Shown here piece by piece: positions 6,644 through 13,383 of a stretch of 13,383 bases of DNA. The position numbers and the translations under genes were made by a program. Position 1 is the first letter of the stretch; each line of letters starts with the position of its first letter. The stretch covers positions 1 to 13,383 of the forward strand of contig CAZTDF010000127.1 of NCBI GenBank assembly GCA_964612465.1, read 5' to 3'. This DNA is from JAFGPJ01 sp964612465 (GTDB lineage Bacteria; Planctomycetota; Phycisphaerae; Sedimentisphaerales; Anaerobacaceae). Below the pieces are notes generated by a model that was not told where the DNA came from, searched no databases, and saw nothing but the letters and a program-made list of their open reading frames with translations.

Positions 6644-9600
6644 ATGAAGCATTCAATCTCAAGAAAGCCTGTTCTGAGCGCAGTCGAATGGCTGGGAGTA
6701 TTTGTTTGGATTTTAATTTGTTTTTCGGCACATTTTCCCTGCAGGGGTGGCAGCCTCAAAACCGAAGGCTTTGGGGATGGTGAAGGCGAAACAAGCCATC
6801 CCCAAGCTGCGCTTGAGGCTGCCACCCTCAAAAGACAATTTTCCGATCCGCCGCGAGAGTATCATTCGGCGCCCTTGTGGGTTTGGAATGACATGCTTAC
6901 CGACCAGCAGATTGTTGGCACGCTGCGGGATCTTGCCGGCCAGCAGGTAAAGCAGGTCTTTATTCATCCCAGGCCGGGGCTGATGACGCCGTACCTTTCG
7001 CCGGAGTGGTTCAGGCTCTGGAAGGTCGCTCTCGAAGAAGCCGAGCGGCTCGATATGAACGTTTGGATTTACGATGAGAACTCGTATCCTTCGGGATTTG
7101 CCGGCGGTTTAGTGCCGGAAGCCATGCCCGAATCGCGCGGCAAGGGCCTTTCCCTCAACGAGGTCAAGACGGCCCCCAGACCTGATGACAACATCGTGGC
7201 CGTTTTTCAGATAACCGGCGATGCATACGAGAACATCACCGAGAAGATCCGAAAAGGTCAGACCTTCGATGACGGCCGCTATCTGGTGGCATCAATCCAT
7301 CTGGCTCCAATCGGCGGCTGGTTTGGCGGCAAGTATTACGTCGACCTGCTCAAGCCGGGCGTCACAGAGAAGTTCATTGAGGTCACTATGGAAGAATATC
7401 GCCGCCACATCGGCGAGCACTTCGGCAAGCGCGTGCCCGGCTGGTTCACCGATGAGCCACACCTCGCCCCTGCCGGCGGTCTCCACTGGTCGGACCATCT
7501 GCCGGAGCTGTTTCAAGAGCGCTGGGGATACAGCCTGATCGACCATCTGCCTCAGCTTGCCCGACCCGTCGGTGACTTCAAACGCGTCCGCCACAACTAC
7601 TACTGCCTCCTGATCGAGCAGTTTATCGAAAGGTGGGCCAAACCATGCTATGAGTACTGCGAAAAGCACAACCTGGAATTCACCGGCCACTACTGGGAAC
7701 ACGGCTGGCCCGGTGCCGGTCACGGCGGCGACAATATGGCAATGTACGCCTGGCACCAGAGGCCGGCGATCGACACACTGATGAACCAGTACAGCGAAAA
7801 CGTCCACGCCCAGTTTGGCAATGTCCGGTCGGTCAAGGAGCTTTCGAGCGTGGCCAATCAATTCGGTAGAGAGCGGACATTGTGTGAGGCATACGGCGCC
7901 GGCGGCTGGGACCTGCGTTTTGAGGACATGAAACGAATCGGCGACTGGCTTTATGTGCTGGGAGTCAATACGCTCAATGAGCATCTTTCGTATATCACGA
8001 TACGGGGTGCTCGCAAGCGCGACCATCCGCAGTCTTTCTCGTATCACGAGCCCTGGTGGAAAGCGTACCATGTGATGGCTGAGTACTTTGCAAGGCTGTC
8101 GCTGATAATGTCACAAGGCAAACAGATTAATAGAATTCTTGTTATTGAGCCGACAACGACCGCGTGGATGTATCAGGGCGATTCGATTCCGAAAGGCAGG
8201 CTCAACGAAATCGGCAGCAGGTTCCAACAAATGATAGTGTCATTGGCAAAGGCCCAGGTTGAGTACGATATCGGGTGCGAAGATATTATCGCCCGGCATG
8301 GCTCGACCGAAGGGCCTCTCTTTAGAGTTGGGCGGTGCGCTTACAGTACGGTCGTTCTGCCGCCCCTGACGGAGAATCTCAATCGGCGAACGATGGATCT
8401 GCTCGGTGAGTACGTGCAGGCCGGCGGGGACGTTATTTGCTGCGGGCAGCCACCTTCGTACGTTGACGGCCGGTCCTCGAAGCCCGGCGCCGAAGCGGCA
8501 AAAAATTCCGCATGGAAGCAGGTCGAGCCGGCCGATGTGCCGCAAATGCTGCTGGCCGCTTCGAAGGACGGATTTGCCGTCGAGCGGAACAGTGACGACA
8601 AAGGCATTCTGTTCCATCACAGGCGAACGCTTGAGGACGGCGAATTTCTGATGCTGGCTAATACGAGTATCGAAGCCCCTTCGGCGGGACTGGTAAAATC
8701 AGCAGCCGGGAGTATCGAGCAATGGGACCCGGCTACGGCGGAGATTTCCATTTATCCGTTTGAAAAAACGGCTGCCGGCGTAAGAGCCCGCTTCGAGCTT
8801 CCGCCGTGCGGGAGCCTCGTGCTGTTTTTGTCGAAAAAGTCTCTTCAGCCGGTGGCCGAACCGCAAACAACAACCAGAACTGTAGCCGCACAGGGCGGAC
8901 TCGATATCCACCCGATAGGAGATAATGTGCTGACGCTGGATTATGTCGATATTACTGCCGGCGGTCAGACGAAGGAAAATATTTACTTTTACAAGGCCTC
9001 CCAGTTTGCATTCCAACAGAACGGAATGGAGCGGAATCCGTGGGACAGTGCCGTTCAGCTTCGCGATGAGCTTATCAGCCGATCGTTCGGTGCCGGCACC
9101 GGCTTCGAGGCGACGTACCGGTTCACTATCGAGCGGCAGATTCCAGGGCGGCTTTGCATTGTTATCGAAAGGCCGGACCTGTACGAAATCAAGTGCAACG
9201 GCAAAACGGTCGTGTCGCGGGCGTCCCGCCCGCGATCCGAAGGCGGGACGCCTTCGGTACAACGCGGCCAGGATGGCCGCGACACTGCGTGGTGGCTGGA
9301 CAAGGTGTTCGGCAAAATCGATATCGCTGATGCTGCCGTGGTCGGTGAGAACACCGTGGCAATCACCGCTTCGCCTTTTACGATTTATCACGAAATTGAG
9401 CCGGCTTATGTGCTGGGGGAATTTACGCTTAAGCAAACCGATTCGGGCTTTGTGATTGCCGGCGGTTCGGGGCCTGCTCTGAAACTCGGCAGTTGGAAAG
9501 AGCAGGGCCGCCCGTTTTACGCCACGGGTGTCTGTTATAAACAGGCATTCAATGTCACGCGACCGGCCGGCCAGTATGTTGTCGAGCTGGAAAAGTGGTA

Positions 9601-9898
9601 CGGAAGCGTCACGGAGATTATCGTCAACGGTAAGTCCGCAGGCCATATTGCGTATCAGCCCTGGCAATGCGATGTGACGGATTTGATTAAGCCGGGTGAC
9701 AATACGATTGAGGTTGTCGTCATCGGCACGCTCAAAAATACCCTTGGGCCGCACCACGCAGGAACAGGGCTGGGTAGCGCCTGGCCCGGTATGTTCCAGC
9801 AGGGCCCCGAGACGGGCCCGCCTGCCGGCAAAGATTACCACACCGTGGATTATGGTCTTTATGAGCCGTTTGTTCTTAAACATGTCATAGAGAAATAG
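6644..9898 (+). CDS. GH106-like alpha-L-rhamnosidase candidate carrying in-frame repeat insertions
   Basis: Exported hydrolase of 1084 residues, close to the usual size of GH106-like proteins. It starts with a signal peptide (hydrophobic LGVFVWILICFSAHF), and AGGA sits 7 nt before the ATG. The conserved domain begins near residue 66 (FSDPPREYHSAPLWVWNDML), followed by IHPRPGL, VWIYDENSYPSGFAGG and a barrel with two acidic candidates, E271 in GWFTDEPH and E415 in LCEAYGAGGW, both in motifs typical of this family. C-terminal beta sandwich domains (NGK...WWLDK; EIIVNGKSAGHIAYQPW) resemble sugar-binding modules. Three repeat-like segments are translated: KPVLSAVEW at residues 8-16, element E1 at residues 35-61, and element E2 at residues 857-881. 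The frame stays open through all of them and both acidic motifs are intact, so the enzyme may still work. Specificity for rhamnose is inferred from family resemblance only. Confidence 0.82.
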   Translation: MKHSISRKPVLSAVEWLGVFVWILICFSAHFPCRGGSLKTEGFGDGEGETSHPQAALEAATLKRQFSDPPREYHSAPLWVWNDMLTDQQIVGTLRDLAGQQVKQVFIHPRPGLMTPYLSPEWFRLWKVALEEAERLDMNVWIYDENSYPSGFAGGLVPEAMPESRGKGLSLNEVKTAPRPDDNIVAVFQITGDAYENITEKIRKGQTFDDGRYLVASIHLAPIGGWFGGKYYVDLLKPGVTEKFIEVTMEEYRRHIGEHFGKRVPGWFTDEPHLAPAGGLHWSDHLPELFQERWGYSLIDHLPQLARPVGDFKRVRHNYYCLLIEQFIERWAKPCYEYCEKHNLEFTGHYWEHGWPGAGHGGDNMAMYAWHQRPAIDTLMNQYSENVHAQFGNVRSVKELSSVANQFGRERTLCEAYGAGGWDLRFEDMKRIGDWLYVLGVNTLNEHLSYITIRGARKRDHPQSFSYHEPWWKAYHVMAEYFARLSLIMSQGKQINRILVIEPTTTAWMYQGDSIPKGRLNEIGSRFQQMIVSLAKAQVEYDIGCEDIIARHGSTEGPLFRVGRCAYSTVVLPPLTENLNRRTMDLLGEYVQAGGDVICCGQPPSYVDGRSSKPGAEAAKNSAWKQVEPADVPQMLLAASKDGFAVERNSDDKGILFHHRRTLEDGEFLMLANTSIEAPSAGLVKSAAGSIEQWDPATAEISIYPFEKTAAGVRARFELPPCGSLVLFLSKKSLQPVAEPQTTTRTVAAQGGLDIHPIGDNVLTLDYVDITAGGQTKENIYFYKASQFAFQQNGMERNPWDSAVQLRDELISRSFGAGTGFEATYRFTIERQIPGRLCIVIERPDLYEIKCNGKTVVSRASRPRSEGGTPSVQRGQDGRDTAWWLDKVFGKIDIADAAVVGENTVAITASPFTIYHEIEPAYVLGEFTLKQTDSGFVIAGGSGPALKLGSWKEQGRPFYATGVCYKQAFNVTRPAGQYVVELEKWYGSVTEIIVNGKSAGHIAYQPWQCDVTDLIKPGDNTIEVVVIGTLKNTLGPHHAGTGLGSAWPGMFQQGPETGPPAGKDYHTVDYGLYEPFVLKHVIEK
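6667..6695 (+). repeat. Possible copy of a third dispersed repeat in the signal peptide
   Basis: The stretch reads GCCTGTTCTGAGCGCAGTCG and then AATGGCTGG, and is translated as KPVLSAVEWLG. From general knowledge, segments close to CCTGTCCTGAGCGAAGTCGA recur across many environmental bacterial genomes and give peptides with LSAVE. Only one copy lies in this window, so the call relies on memory of that pattern and not on a repeat seen here. Confidence 0.4.
6745..6827 (+). repeat. Palindromic element E1, in-frame copy inside the GH106-like gene (83 bp)
   Basis: Same 83-bp element as at 1904-1986, with the perfect 15-bp terminal inverted repeat GGGTGGCAGCCTCAA at 6745-6759 and its complement at 6813-6827. 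The inner 10-bp stem (6771-6780 with 6796-6805) is intact; the small GAA-loop hairpin has one mismatch. The 15-nt loop (6781-6795) has the same length but a different sequence from the other copy. It is translated as residues 35-61, starting GGSLK and ending EAAT, placed between the signal peptide and the first conserved residues of the hydrolase. This is a linker position where extra residues should be tolerated. Confidence 0.9.
9212..9285 (+). repeat. Palindromic element E2, in-frame inside the GH106-like gene (74 bp)
   Basis: The ends pair as GTGTCGCGG with CCGCGACAC (9 bp; the inner 4 compete with the arms). Between them lie three hairpins with 3-nt loops: GCGGGCG-TCC-CGCCCGC (9217-9233), CGAAGGCG-GGA-CGCCTTCG (9238-9256) and GCGGCCA-GGA-TGGCCGC (9264-9280). 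Arms 1 and 2 are also complementary to each other over 11 bp (9220-9230 with 9242-9252). It is translated as residues 857-881, starting VSRASRP and ending GRDT, and interrupts a C-terminal beta domain between NGKTV and WWLDK. No stop codon occurs in any of the six frames. Only one copy is in the window; its palindromic build and GC-rich content unlike its surroundings identify it as an inserted repeat. Confidence 0.75.
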
Positions 9899-10138
9899 TG
9901 ACAATCCGATTCATGATAATGTATAAGATTGATCTTCCCGGACGCTCTTGTGCTGATTTTGTGCGCGTGCTCTGCAAAAAGTGATTATTCAGGGGGTGCT
10001 TTATCCAGTTCCCACGCGGAAATATAAAGTTTCCACCCCGTACGATCAACAATACTTAAGAAGATGCCACAATTAACTCTCAATTCATGCCTCGGAACCT
10101 AAACCTTCGCAGGAATGGGGCAACGCGAGATTGAAGTG

Positions 10139-10167
10139 TTGATTTTTCGAGCCATGTATGTTAAGAT
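10139..10167 (+). promoter_or_regulatory. Candidate sigma-70-type promoter for the CotH gene
   Basis: TTGATT (10139-10144), a 17-nt spacer and TAAGAT (10162-10167) match the consensus at four of six positions each. The sequence lies about 30 nt before the start codon in an AT-rich stretch. It suggests the CotH gene is transcribed separately from the GH106-like gene. Such weak matches are common by chance. Confidence 0.3.
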
Positions 10168-10183
10168 AGATAAAATCATATTT

Positions 10184-10187
10184 GGAG
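10184..10187 (+). promoter_or_regulatory. Ribosome binding site of the CotH gene
   Basis: GGAG lies 8 nt before the ATG at 10196 and 11 nt before a second ATG at 10199. The spacing favours the first start. Confidence 0.55.
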
Positions 10188-10195
10188 CAATGTGA

Positions 10196-13135
10196 ATGAT
10201 GAAATTATGGTTGCTTTCATTAATTCTTTTTGTAATCGGGATCGGCCTTCCAGCCTTTGCCCAGGCCGATATTTCTCTTGTTATTAACGAGTTGGTGGCT
10301 TCCAACAGCAGCGATGGCGGATACGCCGATCCACAAGGCGACTACGACGACTGGATCGAAATCCATAACTTCGGCCAGACCGCCATCGATATGGGCGGGA
10401 TGTATCTGACGGACGATTTGAGCGAACCGGCCAAGTGGCTGATTCCGGATAATTCACCAATCGAGACCACTGTTCCGGCGCATGGCTACCTGTTAATCTG
10501 GGCGGATAACGATATTGGCGATGGTCCTTTGCATATCGGATTTAGTCTATCCAAAGACGGCGAGCAGATTGGACTGGTTGCCTCCGACGCAAGTACCATG
10601 ATCGATACGATTGTATTTGGTGAACAAGTTACCAACACTTCTTATGGCCGGTATCCGGATGCCGGTGATGATCTGCGTTTTTTTACGAGGCCGACACCGG
10701 CTGCGGAAAATCAACGGGCATACTTAGGTGTTGTTGAGGATCCTCAATTTAGTCACGAACATGGTTTTTACGATGGGAGTTTTAATCTTACAATCGCCGA
10801 TGCAACTTATGGAGCAAGGATATATTTTACAACAGACGGCAGCGAACCTCTCGAAAATGAGCACCGCTCAGTAAACAGCTCTGAATATACCGGTGCTATA
10901 CAGATCAGCTCAACCACCTGCCTGCGTTCAGCGGCAATAAAGAACGGCTGGATGCCCTCACGCACGATAACACATACATACATATTCAATGCCAGTGATG
11001 AAATCAAATCGATGCCGGTCGTGTCCCTTGTTGGTGACGAGCACACTTCCCTTTTCGAACCTGACGGCATCATGGCTATCGTCGGCGGATATTATGACAA
11101 CGATGGAGTATGGCGCTCCAGCGGTCCGGGCACCTACAATAATCCGATACACCGGGGAAGAGAATACGAACGCCCGGTTTCGTTCGAAATCATCGATCCG
11201 CGAACCGGCATAAATCTCCAGATGGACTGCGGGATCCGTGTCCACGGCAGCGATTACACACGCCCCCGTTACACCCGCGGAGACGACTGGTTGACCTGCT
11301 GGAACGGCTGGCCCAGCATGAACAGCAATAAATTCAGCTTCAATCTCTTTTTCCGCAGCAGCTACGGTGACAACCGCTTCGAATACCCGTTTTTCCCATT
11401 CATCGATGTATACAGTTTCCAGAGCATCGTGCTGCGAGGCGGACACAACGACGCCTGCTCTCCCTTCGTCAAGGACGAATGGGCCCGGCGTCTTTTCAGA
11501 GAGATGGGGGCGGTCCAGGTGACAGGGACGTTCGCCAATCTCTACCTCAACGGCCACTACAAAGGCTTCTACAATCCCACCGCCCGAGCCGACGAGGAAT
11601 TCTTCCAGGAATGGTATGGCACCGACAACGAGTTCGACGTGATTACCCAGTCCGGGCTCCGGGACGGCACGTCGCAGGCCTGGAACGACCTGCGCGACTA
11701 CGCCGACAGCCATGACCTTGCAAATTCCGCCGAATACGAATATGTTGCCGGCAAGTTCGATATTCCGACGTTCGTGGACTTTTTGATTCTGGAAATCTAT
11801 ATCGCCAATTTTGACTGGCCCGGCAATAACTGGGACGTTCACCGCGAGAGGTCGGATACCGGCAAATTCAGATTCTCCGTCTGGGACGCCGAAGGTCTCG
11901 CCGAGACATGGGCAGTGGGTAATAATTTCGAGCTGACGGCGTTCGAGGATTTTCCCACCTGGTCATCTACCCCGGGACTAAATCATATATCCGATCCCGT
12001 CTCCCGGATGTACCGGGCGCTGAAGGCCAACGCCGGCTTCCGGCAACTCTTCGCCGACCGTGTCCACAAGCACTTTCGCAACGGCGGCATCCTCACCGAA
12101 TCGCACCTGTTGGATCGATGGTGGGAAGTTTTCGCCGAGGTCTCAGACGTACTTCCGGAGACATCAAGGTATCCGGCGAGATTCGTCCCCGATCAGTTCA
12201 TCCCGAACCGCGAGGCGAAAGTCCTGGAGGCCTTTGCTGACAATGGCTTGTTCAACCTTGATCTCATCGCGCCGATCTTCCATATCAACGGCTCTTATCA
12301 GCACGGCGGATATGTTTCAGCCAGTGACATTCTGACAATCGTTAATCCCAACAACTCAGGGATGGTTTATTACACCCTGGACGGTACAGAGCCCGGCGTC
12401 CCGGGTATCCCGCCACAGCAGGTTTTCGACGCAACCTTTGTGGCCGAAAACGCTCCCAAGCGGGTGCTCGTCCCAACCGAAGAGGTCGATGGTACATGGA
12501 AAGAATCCATTTACTTTAATGATTCGAGCTGGACACCTGTCACTGGTTCGCCCGGCGGCGTTGGATATGAAAGGAGTTCCGGCTACCAGAGCTATATCTC
12601 GCTCGACGTCGAAGCACAAATGTACAACCGATACCCCGGCTGCTATATCCGGATCCCCTTCCAGGTTAACGATGACCTTCAGGCCTACGATTTTTTAACG
12701 CTCAAAGTCAGGTATGACGACGGTTTTGTCGCCTATATCAACGGGGTGGAAGTCCAGAGGACGCTTGTCAGCGGCACGCCGAGATATAATTCGTATTCAT
12801 CGGGAGGTCACGAGGCGGGCGGGCTGCAATCTTTCGATATATCCACACATGTCGGCACGCTCCACCACGGCAACAACATCCTTGCAATCCACGGACTGAA
12901 TACGTCACTGGGCAGCTCCGATTTTATAATCTGTACAGAATTGGTCGCCGGTCACCTCGCTGGCGGGACTGATCCGAGCGTCTCAGAGACTGCAATTCGG
13001 TTCACAGGTCCGATCACACTCAACAGCAGTACATACGTCAAGGCCAGGGTGTTCTCCGGCGACGCCTTCTCCGCACTAAATGAGGCAATATTCGCCATCG
13101 GCCCATCTTTACAAAACACCCAGCCATTACCATAA
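10196..13135 (+). CDS. Secreted multidomain protein: lamin-tail, chitobiase-type and CotH kinase-like domains
   Basis: Protein of 979 residues with a signal peptide (MMKLWLLSLILFVIGIGLPAFA, cleavage likely after AFA or AQA). In order: a lamin-tail domain (about 28-175; INELVASNSS, DDWIEIHNFG), a chitobiase C-terminal-type beta domain (about 180-265; IYFTTDGSEP), a CotH-like domain (about 270-600; GIRVHGSDYTRP, KFSFNLFFRSSYG, LYLNGHYKGFYN, NNWDVHRE, FSVWDAEG), a helical stretch to about 660, a second chitobiase-type segment (about 695-740; YYTLDGTEP) and a beta sandwich (about 754-915; VRYDDGFVAYINGVEV). This build is typical of Planctomycetota, where the proteins are exported; CotH in Bacillus is a spore-coat protein kinase, but the role here is unknown. 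The end is abrupt: relatives I recall continue after the ALNEAIFAIGP strand with another lamin-tail domain and a sorting signal, while this one stops ten residues later, just before a repeat tract. Confidence 0.88.
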   Translation: MMKLWLLSLILFVIGIGLPAFAQADISLVINELVASNSSDGGYADPQGDYDDWIEIHNFGQTAIDMGGMYLTDDLSEPAKWLIPDNSPIETTVPAHGYLLIWADNDIGDGPLHIGFSLSKDGEQIGLVASDASTMIDTIVFGEQVTNTSYGRYPDAGDDLRFFTRPTPAAENQRAYLGVVEDPQFSHEHGFYDGSFNLTIADATYGARIYFTTDGSEPLENEHRSVNSSEYTGAIQISSTTCLRSAAIKNGWMPSRTITHTYIFNASDEIKSMPVVSLVGDEHTSLFEPDGIMAIVGGYYDNDGVWRSSGPGTYNNPIHRGREYERPVSFEIIDPRTGINLQMDCGIRVHGSDYTRPRYTRGDDWLTCWNGWPSMNSNKFSFNLFFRSSYGDNRFEYPFFPFIDVYSFQSIVLRGGHNDACSPFVKDEWARRLFREMGAVQVTGTFANLYLNGHYKGFYNPTARADEEFFQEWYGTDNEFDVITQSGLRDGTSQAWNDLRDYADSHDLANSAEYEYVAGKFDIPTFVDFLILEIYIANFDWPGNNWDVHRERSDTGKFRFSVWDAEGLAETWAVGNNFELTAFEDFPTWSSTPGLNHISDPVSRMYRALKANAGFRQLFADRVHKHFRNGGILTESHLLDRWWEVFAEVSDVLPETSRYPARFVPDQFIPNREAKVLEAFADNGLFNLDLIAPIFHINGSYQHGGYVSASDILTIVNPNNSGMVYYTLDGTEPGVPGIPPQQVFDATFVAENAPKRVLVPTEEVDGTWKESIYFNDSSWTPVTGSPGGVGYERSSGYQSYISLDVEAQMYNRYPGCYIRIPFQVNDDLQAYDFLTLKVRYDDGFVAYINGVEVQRTLVSGTPRYNSYSSGGHEAGGLQSFDISTHVGTLHHGNNILAIHGLNTSLGSSDFIICTELVAGHLAGGTDPSVSETAIRFTGPITLNSSTYVKARVFSGDAFSALNEAIFAIGPSLQNTQPLP

Positions 13136-13383
13136 CCCGCCAATATCAACCAGTTTTCTGCCGAGACGCCCCAAAATTGGCTTTGAATTGGCTTTGTTTT
13201 CCGCCGCCTTCAAAACGCATAAATCTTCATAATACCCTTTCATATAAGAGCTTGCGCCAATTTCGCCCTACCGCAAATTGGGTTTGTTTTTTCAAATCGC
13301 CCTTCCGGAGAAACTCCGGACTTGATTTCATTTTTCCTTTTACCTTTTTACTTTTGCATTTCCCCAAGATTGGCTTTGTTTGG
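13136..13383. repeat. Degenerate repeat tract built on AATTGGCTTTG
   Basis: No gene is visible. The motif AATTGGCTTTG occurs back to back at 13175-13185 and 13186-13196, as AATTGGGTTTG at 13276-13286, and as ATTGGCTTTG at 13369-13378. All but the first copy are followed by T-rich sequence (TTT or longer), and the last runs off the window edge. A hairpin TCCGGAG-AAA-CTCCGGA (13304-13320) sits between the third and fourth copies and is followed by pyrimidine-rich DNA. It could act as a weak terminator for the CotH gene, but it lies 170 nt beyond the stop. The tract looks like dispersed non-coding repeat DNA. Confidence 0.6.

Larger units (their letters stand above)
9899..10195. other. Intergenic region between the GH106-like and CotH genes
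   Basis: These 297 bp hold no convincing gene. No strong terminator hairpin follows the GH106-like stop. Near the right end a candidate promoter and a ribosome binding site for the CotH gene are visible. The rest shows nothing I can assign. Confidence 0.5.

Noticed and set aside
6745..6827. E1 read as a tRNA-like cloverleaf RNA gene
   Set aside because: It has a 15-bp closing stem, no TTC-arm consensus, no CCA-type end and no anticodon-arm geometry; similarity is only in number of arms.
8699..9904. 401-codon minus-strand ORF antisense to the GH106-like gene
   Set aside because: It mirrors a well-supported gene with recognisable domains and itself shows no family signature; long antisense frames are common in GC-rich codons and E2 adds open frame.
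10115..10195. 26-codon plus-strand ORF whose stop directly abuts the CotH start codon
   Set aside because: Possible leader peptide, but no properly spaced ribosome binding site, and the best promoter candidate for the CotH gene lies inside it.
10958..11842. 294-codon minus-strand ORF antisense to the CotH gene
   Set aside because: Shadow of the CotH domain coding strand; repetitive Val/Gly/Ala-rich composition and no recognisable domain.
13173..13383. CRISPR array
   Set aside because: Units are only 11 nt, unevenly spaced and partly adjacent; no cas genes are present.

Overview
The window looks like a carbohydrate-degradation locus from a heterotrophic bacterium, most likely a Planctomycetota (Phycisphaerae/Sedimentisphaerales-like) metagenome assembly. 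This rests on gene style: a large secreted CotH protein with lamin-tail and chitobiase-type domains, GH38 and GH106-like hydrolases, a URO-D-like protein and a sodium:solute symporter, plus abundant small dispersed repeats. There is no rRNA or marker gene, so the placement is inference. A run of 100 Ns (5883-5982) marks a scaffold gap.

Layout. Three genes run leftwards as a probable operon: a secreted GH38 alpha-mannosidase-like enzyme (6401 to 3250, broken by the N run), a URO-D/MtaA-like protein (3239 to 2025, about 10 nt after the GH38 stop) and an SSS-family sodium symporter (1839 to 13). Two genes run rightwards from a 242-bp divergent intergenic region: a GH106-like alpha-L-rhamnosidase candidate (6644-9898) and a secreted LTD/CotH protein (10196-13135). 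The last 250 bp hold a degenerate repeat tract built around AATTGGCTTTG.

How it may work together (inference): the two exported hydrolases release sugars such as mannose and rhamnose from a complex glycan, and the symporter imports a product. The URO-D-like protein has an unknown role. The CotH protein is probably a separate secreted or surface protein.

The most notable signal is small palindromic DNA that has become protein. An 83-bp element (E1) occurs twice: once between the URO-D and symporter genes, and once in frame inside the GH106-like gene just after its signal peptide. An unrelated 74-bp element (E2) lies in frame further down the same gene, inside a C-terminal beta domain. Both fold on paper into a closing stem plus three hairpin arms. 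E2 has no stop codon in any of its six frames and E1 is open in four of six, so both can be tolerated inside genes, much like the Rickettsia palindromic elements. The N-terminus of the same gene also carries a short segment resembling a third dispersed repeat.
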